This document shows, in pieces, positions 54,448 through 64,000 of a stretch of DNA of 64,000 nt (its first letter is position 1; the number at the start of each line of letters is the position of its first letter). Origin of the DNA: Ascoidea rubescens DSM 1968 (Eukaryota; Ascomycota; Saccharomycetes; Ascoideales; Ascoideaceae). The position numbers and the translations under genes were made by a program. The stretch covers positions 124,001 through 188,000 of the forward strand of contig NW_017962920.1 in NCBI RefSeq assembly GCF_001661345.1, in the 5' to 3' direction. The notes under the pieces were generated by a model. It had not been told where the DNA came from. It saw nothing but the letters and a program-made list of their open reading frames with translations, and searched no databases.

Positions 54448-54743
54448 TGTGCAAACAAGTGGGAATCAATTGTCTATTACCTATTATCTATTATCAATTA
54501 AAAAGAGAGAAAGAAAAAACTGGATATTTATATCAAAGACAAGATAGTGGTTAGAAATAGTGAGTCATCAGCTATGGTGTATCAGGCAGTTGGAGAGTTG
54601 GAGCTGATCATCTACAGAGACCCAAACAGCGATATACTGGCACTTGATAAGCATACAAAAATGACAAAGAAAAACAGACCCGTTGTGGTGGTAAGTGCTG
54701 CATCCAGCTGCGTCTTTTCTACCACAGATGTGGCTCGGATCCC

Positions 54744-55772
54744 CTAAACAGCAACACCCAGACCGCTGGTTTGGTGGGCAGGAAATTGCTCTGCTTCTTC
54801 GTCTTCTTCAGAGGAGTTTCGGTTGTAGATAAAAAACTGGATAAAGATAATGGTGTCCTCGAAGATAGTACCAAGAGACCCCATCAACCACGAGAGGTTC
54901 AATAGTATGTACTTCCAGTCTGAGCGAAAGAACAATATTTGCAATGCGTAGGTCACATTGCCGAAGGTTGAGAAGATGAAAAACAATAGACTGAGCCCAT
55001 GAACTGACTTTCTCTTGTAGTTCTGGTATATTTGAGGAAGACGAGCACTTAGGTAGCATGTAGCTGAGAGGTAGCCCAACAACTGGGGGAGAACAGCTAT
55101 TTCATCATTATCGTTGTTGTCACCCCCGCCGTTGTTTGGTTCGTTGTCGGAGGATTTAGCAGAAATAAGATAACCTACAGCACCAGCACAGATAACAAAC
55201 AATATTGGTAAGATATATTTAACGAAAACATTTAGTTTCCCTTTCATGTTTGCCCAATAGGCTAAGGATTCTCTGTTTAGGGACGACACCGATTTTCTTG
55301 ATACTCTGGATCTTCTCGATCTTCTTCTATTTTGCTGCAATCTTTCTTCAGTTGGCTGAATGATTAATGGTGATGTTTCCCCATGAGAATTAGTTATTGA
55401 TAACTGAACACTTTTCTTTTGTTGTTCTTCGTGTCTTTTTATTAGTTTTTTCAATTGATTTGGGTAGATGTAAGTATAGTAATAATACGAGAAAATGATT
55501 AAACCATCAGAAAAACAAAACCACACAGCTAAGAGAATGACTTGGGGTAACAATTTGGCTAGGACTGAGCCCAATAAATTAGCTATATCCCCTGTGAACC
55601 ATATAAATAAAAACCCAATGGATATCCCTTCAGCAGACTTAAGTCTCCATTGCTCAATCAATTGGGGAACAAGTAAAACAAACCAACATGCAAGACTTGT
55701 TGATCCTGATATCCCTGATAATATTACTCTGAGCTGAGAGGGCTCGGCTTGGTTTAAAAACAAATCAAACAT
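54744..55772 (-). CDS. PQ-loop vacuolar amino acid transporter (Ypq/Rtc2-like)
   Basis: 342 residues from ATG 55770-55772. Seven-helix PQ-loop family: the first repeat has LVPQLIEQWRLKSAEGISIG, the second LPQIYQNYKRKSVHGLSLLF, each with the proline-glutamine pair. A long loop (about residues 110-215) holds Lys/Gln, Arg/Ser and Asn/Asp-rich stretches and an ETSPLI motif. Yeast Ypq1-3 and human PQLC2 export cationic amino acids from the vacuole or lysosome; the two PQ motifs and topology support that class. Which Ypq paralogue it represents cannot be told. Confidence 0.9.
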   Translation of the reverse strand: MFDLFLNQAEPSQLRVILSGISGSTSLACWFVLLVPQLIEQWRLKSAEGISIGFLFIWFTGDIANLLGSVLAKLLPQVILLAVWFCFSDGLIIFSYYYYTYIYPNQLKKLIKRHEEQQKKSVQLSITNSHGETSPLIIQPTEERLQQNRRRSRRSRVSRKSVSSLNRESLAYWANMKGKLNVFVKYILPILFVICAGAVGYLISAKSSDNEPNNGGGDNNDNDEIAVLPQLLGYLSATCYLSARLPQIYQNYKRKSVHGLSLLFFIFSTFGNVTYALQILFFRSDWKYILLNLSWLMGSLGTIFEDTIIFIQFFIYNRNSSEEDEEAEQFPAHQTSGLGVAV

Positions 55773-56412
55773 GATCAATGATTTATATTGGATAAATTAA
55801 TACTGAATAACTAATGAATGATTAAAGAAAATTATTGATTTAAAAAGAAACTAATATTATTGAAAATTTAAGCAAAACCAATAAAAGATAACAATCCAAT
55901 AATAATCTAATACAGCATTTAAGAGACATTTGAAGAAAAAGGGAATTAATTCTAAAAAACCTCATACAGCAAACTTAATTTCTAACAAAAGTAAGACACG
56001 AAAAAGCATAAAAAACCACAACAACCATGTTCGCGGATCACTGCAATAGTTGCATATATTTTGCACTAATGCATTTGTCCCATGTCCGTGAAAATACAAT
56101 ATATAAATAGGGCTCTGAGAAGCTTTGGTAAATCCAATTTAAAGCCCTGATTGGATTCACGTGCCTTTTCTTATTTTTTCTGAAAAACGATTTTTCAAAA
56201 TATTAAATTCAATTCCAGAGAAGTTACCTTTGCTGCAGCTACAGTAGTTCATTATCACCAGTATCATTGATATCAATAATTGAGTTCCAAGTACGTTTGA
56301 GTTACAACAATCAGTAAAAGATACCTACGGAAACATTGTTCAATTAAATTACTAACAAAAAACAAATCGAATTATTTTAATTTTTTTCTTTCAATATTAT
56401 TTGCAATTAGAA
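55773..56412 (+). promoter_or_regulatory. RPL29 promoter and leader
   Basis: 640 bases between the divergent YPQ-like gene and RPL29. TATAAATA at 56102-56109 and a predicted leader intron (56291-56410) just before the ATG. Confidence 0.55.
56291..56410 (+). other. Predicted 5'-leader intron of RPL29
   Basis: Donor GTACGT at 56291-56296, perfect TACTAAC branch point at 56350-56356 and acceptor TTAG ending at 56410, two bases before the ATG at 56413. Same donor as in VMA1. It mirrors the ATG-adjacent introns seen elsewhere in the window, placed just upstream of the start. Confidence 0.7.
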
Positions 56413-56628
56413 ATGGCTAAATCAAAGAATCATACAGCTCACAATCAAACCAGAAAGGCTCACCGTAATGGTATCAAAAAACCAAAGACTCACAGATATC
56501 CATCATTAAAAGGTGTTGATCCAAAATTCAAACGTAACCACAAACATGCTCTTCATGGCACTGCTAAAGCTTTAGCCGCTGCTAGACTTACTGCTAAATC
56601 AGCCACCAAACCTGCTGCTAAAAAATAA
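56413..56628 (+). CDS. RPL29: Ribosomal protein eL29
   Basis: 71 residues; the first 57 match yeast eL29 almost exactly ([20 protein letters not shown], then [18 protein letters not shown] and [13 protein letters not shown]), a small basic protein of the large subunit. It is 12 residues longer than the S. cerevisiae protein: the usual KK ending is replaced by an Ala/Thr/Lys tail, [14 protein letters not shown]. Tail length in eL29 varies widely among eukaryotes. The start ATG is set by the conserved N-terminus; four upstream codons in frame belong to the leader intron and acceptor. Confidence 0.97.
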   Translation: MAKSKNHTAHNQTRKAHRNGIKKPKTHRYPSLKGVDPKFKRNHKHALHGTAKALAAARLTAKSATKPAAKK

Positions 56629-57294
56629 ATTAATCATTAAATTAATCAATGAATAAAATAAATAAAATAAACCGATTTTTTTTTCAATTTAATTTACTTT
56701 AATACAATTTTTTGTGGTGATATAAAGCATGTACAATACTAATGATAATAAAATATTAGAAAACAACAAAATACATTTATAATACTAAAACAATATCTAA
56801 TCATTAGAAAACAAAACTTGATAAGTTAATTTAAATGCATAAAATGTATTAAATACTGGAAAGCTCACGTTAAACATTTATTAAATATATTTTAATGGTT
56901 ACTTTTTTTTACTATGATATTCATTCAATTTTCCAAGGTGAGATGTAGAAAGCAATATTAAAACAGCAAAAACAGCAACAGGAAGCAAAATCACCAAAGT
57001 TTGCTCATGTGAGTTTTTTGACCAGAAAACCATTTTTGTATTTGTGTCATGAACCAGTTTCCAAGCTCATGCAGATTTTGGTTCTTTTGAGAAAGTCCTT
57101 CCTCAGCGTTCAATTCCATTTTAAAAACCAATTTTTCTGCTGATTGCACGATTCCTTTTGATATTTTATTTCATTTTTATTTTACTTTTTAGTTAAAGAT
57201 TTCTCTGTTTATCTTAGACTTTGAAGAAAAAAAAATAAAACCAGATAATTCAATCAAGTATATCTAATACAAAAGAAATCAATTATCATCAAAA
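56629..57294. other. RPL29 to RRT5-like intergenic region
   Basis: 666 bases, AT-rich, nothing recognised beyond the presumed promoter of the RRM gene. Confidence 0.5.
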
Positions 57295-58663
57295 ATGACT
57301 GTTGCCGTACAAGAATCTGGATCTTCTTCTCCAGAAGCTGATAGCACTGATACATCTCCAAATATTCAGATTGAAGTTGAGACTAAGGGCGCTAAACAAA
57401 ACACTCGAGTTTATATTTCAAATATTAATTTCAAAACTACAGAAGACAATTTAATAAACTATTTGAATGAATACAAAGTGTATGGATTATTTCATTTAGC
57501 AACAAATCTACAAATTCACTGGTGGTTTTGAATAGATCTTACTAACAAAAAATTAAAAAAAGAAAAACTGTATTGGTTCCAAGTCACACTGTGAGAGGTT
57601 TTAAAAGCCAACAACAGAGACCTCTAGGTATCGCTTATGCTGAATTTGAGGCTGTTGAAGATGCCCAAAAAGTTTGTGAAGAATTAAATGGTAAAGAATT
57701 TCAAGGTCGCAAATTGAAAATTAAACCATATGTTCCATACAGTCCAAAAAAATTAAAAAGGAAATCCTCTCGTTTTCATAAGGTTCTTATAAACTTTTTT
57801 TATCAAAAAGAAACATATTTATCAATTGTTATTCAAGTACCATTATACTAATTTTTGTTTTGTTTTGTTTTTGTCTCTAGATTTCAAATAGCGCTGATAG
57901 TAGTCCTGTGTCTCCACAACTAGATTGTTCTTCTGACCCTGATCCTGCTTCAGGTTCTGATAATCTTGCTTCAGGCTCTTCTACTGCTTCTCCAGATTCA
58001 AATAGCCCTGAATTGTCTTCGTCCAGTAATGAAGTTTCTGATAATACTATTTTTATTGGTCGTCTTAATCCAAAGGTGACTGATACTGATCTTCGTGCTT
58101 TTTTCAATGATTATAACCCATCAGAGATTTATATCTTTAGAGGTAAATACAATCGTAGACGTTTACGTTTTGGTTACCATATCGCTGCATTAGTTACTGT
58201 TAGTGGTGAAAATGCCCAAAAAGATGCCCTTGATAATTTATCTGGCAAAAAACTCAATAATAAAGTGGTTAAATTAGCTCCAGCTTATTTATCAAAAATT
58301 GAAGAGGTTAAAAATGCTCTTAAAGCTCATGAAGAATCTTTAAGAAGAATGAAACAAAAAGAACGTGAAGAACATGGATATGAAGATGAAGAGCAAGAAG
58401 ATGAAAACGAAGGTGAAAACGAAGGTGAAGTCGAAGATGAAGATGAGAAACAAAACTCAAAGTCTGAAAAACAGCCTAAGCAAGAAAATGGAAAACACAG
58501 AGATTCCAAAGACAATAAGTTGTTTCACGCTGAATCTGCTCCAGATGCTGTAGCTTCTTTAAGTGCTCATATGGCTCAAAAAGCTACAACAAAAGAAGAA
58601 ATTAAACAAATTGAAGTCTTAAAAGAAGCATCAAGTGAGCCAGCAGTCGTTGCAACTTCATAA
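57295..58663 (+). CDS. RRT5: Two-RRM protein (Rrt5-like), three exons
   Basis: Exons 57295-57479, 57563-57782 and 57881-58663; 395 residues. Exon 1 ends in the first RRM (RVYISNINFKTTEDNLINYL); exon 2 continues TVLVPSHTVRGF, PLGIAYAEFEAVEDAQKVCE and GRKLKIKPYVPYSP; exon 3 carries a Ser-rich linker, the second RRM (NTIFIGRLNPKVTDTDLRAF, then ENAQKDALDNLSGKKLN) and an acidic Glu/Asp/Lys tail. The first intron has donor GTATGG, a perfect TACTAAC (57540-57546) and the uncommon AAG acceptor. The second has TATACTAAT, acceptor CTCTAG and the weak donor GTTCTT, so the end of exon 2 is less sure. In baker's yeast Rrt5 is an RRM protein induced in sporulation. Orthology is tentative. Confidence 0.8.
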
Positions 58664-59414
58664 ACATACATTTTTATGTTTACATTTAGGTTTTAAATTC
58701 GTAAATTGTTATTTAATTTTTTTAACGTTTTAAATTTTTGAATTTTTGAAGATTTTGACTTATTTTTTGTTTATTCATTCGTTTTTTTCGTTCTTCTAGC
58801 TTTATTTTCTATAACAACAAAATCTGTTTCTTTTTATTCTTTCCTATTTTCACTTGTATTGCCATATTGCAGTATTGTCCTTTAATAAATTATCATTTCG
58901 ATGAGTAATAGTGCTAACCTTGAAGATAAATATGCATAGCCTGAAGACACAAACCATTCTGGAATCTGATGATATGCTAGTGAATGTGAATGCCAACTAT
59001 CGTAGCTATTTTACAAAATAAATGGAACTTGGTGCTTTTTGGTGACATTTGCTGAAACTTTTTGAACCTCATGGAATATTTGAAGAAAATCCTGTTATGA
59101 ATTTACTTGCAAAGCATTATTACTCTACTATTACGCTCTACCTCCATATTTCTTATACACTGCCTTAAAAATTCCCAACATTGACAATTGAGTTAAGATT
59201 TGGTTGATTTTGCTAATTTTTGTTCAGTTTTGTTAAAATTCCTACTATCAAAGCCTAACTAGGCGGGAAATGTCTCACTGTTTTCTTTCTATATCAACTA
59301 TTAAATAAATAAGAAAAAACTATTTCTGTTTTTTTCCAATAACTTTTTATTGTTTTTGTTTTCTCCTTTTTATATTTTAATTCTTTTCAAAGAGAGTTCA
59401 CCTCAAAGCTAATA
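58664..59414. other. RRT5-like to PHO92 intergenic region
   Basis: 750 bases, AT-rich, with no gene seen; promoter of the YTH gene presumed. Confidence 0.5.
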
Positions 59415-61583
59415 ATGAATTTAAGTCAAAACTGTCCATCCACTAATCCTCCATATTATCCATCCTCATACTATTCCAACCAAAATGGCTTAACTTCAGC
59501 TCATGCTCAAGCTAAAGCCCAAGCACAGTGCACCAAATGCTTCTCTGCTTCTTGTAATTGCCACATCTTATTACCATCATCTTCTTCTCCATCATCTTCT
59601 TCTCCATCATCTTCTTCTTCATCATCCTCAAGGTCAACCCGCTCTATTGCTCATGGCAAACCAAGTGGTTCTTCCCATCATTCAAAGTCTCATAGCTGTA
59701 TTAATTTCAGCTCGAAAGATCACTCAAAAGACCCTAAGTCGAGAACTAGTGCTCTATCTCAAATCTCGATTATACAACAAAGACAGCCTCTATTACAACT
59801 ACTATCCTTAAATCAATTGACCAATACAATGATCAAGAATCGTACCGATTTTTTAACAAATTCAGCTAAAAGTTTTTCTCATCCTGTTGTTTCTTCTTCT
59901 ACTACTTTTTCATCAATCAACTCCAACAGCGCTGTCTATAACAATAATTCTGGTTATAACACTATCAATAACAATAACAATATCAACATGAATAATGGTT
60001 TAAATGGTATTTTGCCTAACAGTACAGGAAATGGTGCAAATCCCATTAATAACACTGAATTTATTTCCAACGGCGGCAATTGTATTTGTTCAAATAGTAA
60101 TTCAAATTTGAATACATTTAGTTCTTCACCAAATTCAACACAGTTTTCAAATATTTCTGATATTAATTTGATGATGAATTCTAATGATTACTCTCCGATT
60201 GGCGAGTATTCAAATTCAATTAAGAACAACTCAATTTATTTATCAAATGATCACAACACTTTGAACTCTACACCAAATCTCGTTTTAAAACCATTAAAAT
60301 CGTCTTCTGCAAAGAATTCAATTTGGTCTCCAATTTCAAATACAGCTGCTTCCAATTCTTCTTCTTCTTTGATAACAAATTCATCAGCCTCTACTACTGC
60401 TACATATAATCATGTCAATAATAGTAATAATTATAACATTAACAACAGCGTTTATACAAATAGTAATGGTAGTCAACCATTTAATGCCAGTTACAATAAT
60501 AGTTCTTCCCTGAGCGTTAATTCCAATTTTTTTGTTAATGTCAACAGTGTTAATAATATTAATTCTAATAGTGGCGCTTATGTTTCAAACCATTCAAAAG
60601 CTGAATCTTTCCATTTTCCAAGTTCAAATTCAAATTTGAATTCTAATTCGAATTTCATATATAATAATATTAATAATAATGCTAATAACACCAATAAAGT
60701 ATATGGTAATAATCATATTTCTAATTCTTCAATTTCTTCTTTCAATTCTATTTCTAATACCAATTCTAATACCAATTCTAATATTAATGTTAATAATATT
60801 AATGCTAATAATATTAATGTTAATAATATTAATGTTAATAATATTAATGTTAATAATATTAATGCTAATACCAATTTAATTTCAAATTCTAACGATTATT
60901 ATAACTATGGGTTGAGTAACAATATTAATGTCAACAATATTAATAATAATAATAATAATAATAATAATGTCAATGTCAATGTCAATGTTAATGTCAATTC
61001 TGATTTTAATTCTAATTTTAGTTCCAATTTCAATTCCAGTTTTAATTCTAACGATAATTTAAATAATTCTAATGATCAAAATAACTTAATTGTTTCACCG
61101 TTGGATTTTCAGATTCCTCAAATTGCCAAATTTTTTGTAATAAAATCATTTAATTTATATGATATTCAACAAGCATTTTTAAATAAAGTTTGGTCTTCAA
61201 CAGAACTAGGAAATAAACGATTAAATCAAACATTTAATCTCAATTACCCAGTTTATTTATTTTTCTCAGTTAATGGATCAGGAAAATTCTGTGGAATTGC
61301 TCAAATGTTATCCAATGTGGTTTATGATTCAAAGGATGCTAATAATGAAGATATTTGGTTTGAATCTGATAAATATAAGGGATTTTTCAAAATTAATTTC
61401 ATTTTTATTAAAGATTTAAATTTCAAATATTTCAAAAATTTAAAATTAATTAACAATTTTAATAAAAGTGTTACAAATTCAAGAGATACTCAAGAATTAC
61501 CATATGAAATTGGATATAAAATGGTCGAAGCTTTCAAGTTCACAAATTCTAACTCAAGTTTTTTACAAACATTAATGAAATAG
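59415..61583 (+). CDS. PHO92: YTH-domain m6A reader (Pho92/Mrb1-like)
   Basis: 722 residues. The C-terminal YTH domain (about 565-722) reads KFFVIKSFNLYDIQQAF, VWSSTELGNKRL, VYLFFSVNGSGKFCGIAQM, IWFESDKYKG and KSVTNSRDTQELPYE, all family blocks for binding N6-methyladenosine. The aromatic cage keeps the first Trp (VWSST) and the second (IWFES), but the Trp usual in DKWKG is Tyr. The 560-residue N-terminal part is extremely Asn/Ser-rich, with a NINVN repeat array (bases 60780-60870), poly-Asn, poly-Ser and a small Cys pair (CTKC and CNC near residues 39-50). In yeast Pho92 controls meiotic and phosphate-related transcripts. The role here is inferred from the domain. Confidence 0.93.
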   Translation: MNLSQNCPSTNPPYYPSSYYSNQNGLTSAHAQAKAQAQCTKCFSASCNCHILLPSSSSPSSSSPSSSSSSSSRSTRSIAHGKPSGSSHHSKSHSCINFSSKDHSKDPKSRTSALSQISIIQQRQPLLQLLSLNQLTNTMIKNRTDFLTNSAKSFSHPVVSSSTTFSSINSNSAVYNNNSGYNTINNNNNINMNNGLNGILPNSTGNGANPINNTEFISNGGNCICSNSNSNLNTFSSSPNSTQFSNISDINLMMNSNDYSPIGEYSNSIKNNSIYLSNDHNTLNSTPNLVLKPLKSSSAKNSIWSPISNTAASNSSSSLITNSSASTTATYNHVNNSNNYNINNSVYTNSNGSQPFNASYNNSSSLSVNSNFFVNVNSVNNINSNSGAYVSNHSKAESFHFPSSNSNLNSNSNFIYNNINNNANNTNKVYGNNHISNSSISSFNSISNTNSNTNSNINVNNINANNINVNNINVNNINVNNINANTNLISNSNDYYNYGLSNNINVNNINNNNNNNNNVNVNVNVNVNSDFNSNFSSNFNSSFNSNDNLNNSNDQNNLIVSPLDFQIPQIAKFFVIKSFNLYDIQQAFLNKVWSSTELGNKRLNQTFNLNYPVYLFFSVNGSGKFCGIAQMLSNVVYDSKDANNEDIWFESDKYKGFFKINFIFIKDLNFKYFKNLKLINNFNKSVTNSRDTQELPYEIGYKMVEAFKFTNSNSSFLQTLMK
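60780..60872 (+). repeat. 15-bp coding tandem repeat in the YTH protein
   Basis: About six units of AATATTAATGTTAAT (with T/C variants) encode NINVN/NINAN repeats within the disordered region. Confidence 0.85.
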
Positions 61584-63265
61584 ATTTAAAATGAGTTGAT
61601 TTCTCAATTTTTTTTTTCTAAAAACATTTTTTTAATAATTTTTTAAAATTAAATTTTTTTTCTCTATTTTTTTTTAATGAAGATGAGTTTAAAATAAGAA
61701 AAAATTAAATTGAATTGAATTAAATTACACTATTAATTTGAATTGAAATGAGAAAAGCTTTTTTTAATTTATTTTTTTTTATTCGTTTCATTCTTTTGTT
61801 TTCATTCTTATTTTTTTATTAATCACAATTAATTAACTATATTATATTTTTTTCATTTTATTATTTTGTTTTAGACATTCAAAAAAAAAAAAAAATTTCA
61901 AAAAATTATAAAGCCAAAAATTCACAGAATCACATACCAATCAAATAATCAACAAATTGAGAAATCAAAATTGAAAAATCTTTGTTCAGTTCTTTTATTC
62001 TACCTGTCTATATTAATTAATCTCCAAGAAAATTTATTTGCTTTATTATATTATTATATTACATTTTTTAAAAATTCAATAATTCAAAACTTCAAAAACT
62101 TGTATTAATGATTGAGAAAACTAATGAGATTAGTCTTATTTTCATTTCAATTTAGTTGTGGTTTAATTTCAATTTCAATTATTTTTTTCAATTATTTTTT
62201 ACTTTTATTTTTTACTTTTATTTTTACTTTTAATTTTACTTATATTTTTATTATATTTTCAATTTTTCACTTTTTTCTATTTATTTCAGTGATCATTATT
62301 TTAATTTCATCTTACATTCTCAATAATTTCTTTTCTGTTTTAATTCTAAATTCCATTACCTAATTTTCAACCTTATTACTTTCTTATTACTCTCCATTTG
62401 CTTTTTTGATGTTGTTTTAATTGCCGATTACTGATTCACTTCTTACGTTTACATTTCACTCACTTATTTGTGTTTCACTCCTTCACCCACGTTGCTCTAC
62501 TGGCAGTGTTTCTCGGACAGTAAAAAAAGCACAAAGCTGTTTCATCCACTGCTTCTGCTTCCACAGATCTTGCTCCACCCAATATACTCGTCAATAAACC
62601 ATTGCTTTGGCCCAGGCCCAGTCCTGCGGTAACCAACGCAGCACAAGGCATCCATCCGTATATGCACACCCGCACCATCCAGACGCGCGGCAACGTAGCG
62701 CCCCCGTGCCAACGGGACGCGCAGCAAAGAGGTTTGAGGGCGCGTGGTGTCTCACCTGCAGCCGCAGACCCCCGCCGCTTATTGGTGCGGGACTCTGGCC
62801 TTCCGCATTTGGAGATTACGTAAGAGGCTCTGGAGCGTATCTCAGTCTTGCTGATTGTTCTGCCTTCTTCTCCTGTGCTGTCTCTGCTCGTGCTGTTTTT
62901 GTTGCTTCTGCTGCTTGCCTCCGGTGTGTTTTCTGCTTCCTGTCTTGTTTCTCTGGCTCTAGAGTGCTTTTGCTGGTTTCCTTTGTTTGCCTGTTTTCCT
63001 GTTTTTTGTCTGGGAGCTTAAACTCAGAATTCTCCAGCTCTCAAATTATATTTAGACCTCTAATTTAAAATTTTCATTCTTTAAGGACTTCAATCCTTTA
63101 ATAAATCTACAAGACCATCTTTCAATCCTTAATCATCTCTTTTGCTCTATCAGCCAAACACTCCAACAGTCTCCCGCTAAATTAATACCTTATTTTGCAT
63201 CCTTTATATCATTATCATTCATCTTTTAAATACCAAAGAAGAACAAGAAACAACCTCATCGCAAA
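61584..63265. promoter_or_regulatory. SNF1 upstream region with GC-rich island
   Basis: 1.7 kb. The left half is T-rich; from about 62560 to 62960 the DNA turns GC-rich (for example GCGCGGC, CCGCCGC), then it becomes AT/C-rich up to the SNF1 ATG. No credible gene; the GC-rich ORFs have chance composition. No tRNA found. Confidence 0.5.
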
Positions 63266-64000
63266 ATGTCAAATAACTATGATCAATCTTCTCTTTCTTT
63301 GCAACAACAGCAAAAACAATTGCAATTTCAACTTAGACAATTGCAAACACAATTAATCCAAAAGATCCCCTTTTCTCAAGAACAGCATCAATTTATCATA
63401 CATCTCCAAAGACAATTTGAACAAATAGCTAAAGAACCTTCTGCTTCTCCAGAGTTTTTAGATCCTCTTCAATTACAATTAATTGGTAATCCTCTATTAA
63501 GAATAGGTAAATACCAAATTATAACAACTTTAGGTGAGGGCTCTTTTGGTAAAGTCAAACTAGCTTACCATTTAAAAACTGGTCAAAGAGTCGCTTTAAA
63601 AATAATAAATCGTAAAACTTTATCCAAATCTGAAATGCAAGGTAGGGTTGAAAGAGAAATTAGTTATTTACGTTTACTAACCCATCCTCACATTATAAAA
63701 CTATATGATGTCATTAAATCAAAGGATGAAATTATCATGGTAATTGAATTTGCAGGTAAAGAATTGTTTGAATATATCGTTCAAAGAGGTAAAATGACCG
63801 AAAGTGAAGCAAGAAGATTTTTTCAACAAATTATCGCTGCTGTTCAGTACTGCCATAGACATAAAATTGTTCACAGAGATTTAAAACCTGAAAACTTACT
63901 ATTGGATAGTAAATTAAATGTCAAAATCGCAGATTTCGGTTTGAGTAATATCATGACTGATGGTAATTTCTTGAAGACTTCTTGTGGTTCTCCCAACTAT
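63266..64000 (+). CDS. SNF1: Snf1/AMPK catalytic subunit, 5' part
   Basis: The first 245 codons from ATG 63266 (AAAATGTCA); the rest lies beyond the window. The N-terminal ~75 residues are Gln-rich (QQQQKQLQFQLRQLQTQ). The kinase domain begins at IGKYQIITTLGEGSFGKVKL (G-loop), with VALKII (ATP Lys), the catalytic loop HRDLKPENLLLD, IADFGLSN (DFG) and the activation loop LKTSCGSPNY, whose Thr is the activating phosphosite in the family. This is the conserved AMPK/Snf1 sequence, which controls derepression of glucose-repressed genes. Downstream regions (autoinhibitory and beta-binding domains) are not visible. Confidence 0.95.
   Translation, partial: MSNNYDQSSLSLQQQQKQLQFQLRQLQTQLIQKIPFSQEQHQFIIHLQRQFEQIAKEPSASPEFLDPLQLQLIGNPLLRIGKYQIITTLGEGSFGKVKLAYHLKTGQRVALKIINRKTLSKSEMQGRVEREISYLRLLTHPHIIKLYDVIKSKDEIIMVIEFAGKELFEYIVQRGKMTESEARRFFQQIIAAVQYCHRHKIVHRDLKPENLLLDSKLNVKIADFGLSNIMTDGNFLKTSCGSPNY

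Noticed and set aside
54547-54747. 66-codon frame between GLY1 and the PQ-loop gene
   Set aside because: No conserved domain, short, and it overlaps the 3' end of the PQ-loop gene.
62607-63068. 153-codon frame in the GC-rich tract before SNF1
   Set aside because: Cys/Ala/Ser/Leu-rich chance composition in promoter DNA.

Overview
The window is nuclear DNA of an AT-rich budding yeast (Saccharomycotina). The evidence is the set of proteins with close Saccharomyces-type counterparts (Vma1, Arf1, Ufd2, Fba1, Atp3, Knr4, Alg10, Ura6, Oma1, Moh1, Ymr1, Gly1, Pho92, Snf1), introns with GTATGT-type donors and TACTAAC-type branch points, and long Asn/Ser/Gln runs. At least nine coding introns, and two more predicted in 5' leaders, make it clearly richer in introns than Saccharomyces cerevisiae. 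Three genes (VMA1, RBS1, RPL35) carry the intron directly after the ATG. I cannot fix the species; an Ascoidea- or Saccharomycopsis-like lineage is a guess. CTG codons were read as Leu, which may be wrong in such lineages.

Layout. 1-1324: 3' end of an unknown Ser/Asn-rich protein with a C-terminal CaaX-like motif. 1669-5020 (-): VMA1 with an in-frame intein. 5448-8557 (-): RBS1-like R3H/SUZ protein. 8558-10589: GC-rich promoter tract with an E-box cluster. 10590-13632 (+): ARF1 and RPL35. 14051-17434 (-): UFD2. 17894-20170 (+): a DUF1989 (urea carboxylase-associated) protein and FBA1. 20461-21677 (-): ATP3. 22806-24533 (+): KNR4. 24790-29427 (-): ALG10 and a CHY/RING ubiquitin ligase. 29763-34234 (+): two tandem URA6-type UMP kinases and an unknown protein. 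35-38 kb: decayed DNA with an F-box/LRR gene cut by a 909-base assembly gap. 38.3-45.8 kb: amidase, OMA1, a small membrane protein, MOH1, YMR1. 46.3-52.9 kb: a gene graveyard with kinase-like remnants, a second decayed F-box/LRR gene, a near-identical copy of part of the CHY/RING gene, and an unknown ORF with two in-frame stops. 53.2-58.7 kb: GLY1, a PQ-loop transporter, RPL29, RRT5-like. 59.4-61.6 kb: PHO92-like YTH protein. The 5' part of SNF1 runs off the right edge.

The genes form no single pathway; this is ordinary chromosome-arm housekeeping broken by two islands (about 35-38 kb and 46-53 kb) of fast-evolving, duplicated and decaying genes. The most striking points are the VMA1 intein, whose two endonuclease aspartates are both Asn while the splicing residues remain; the 612-base copied piece of the CHY/RING gene with only one difference seen; the UMP-kinase pair in which one member has gained a predicted mitochondrial and membrane N-terminus; and a 13-bp tandem repeat in the MOH1 divergent promoter. 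I did not find an undescribed multi-gene system that I could defend.
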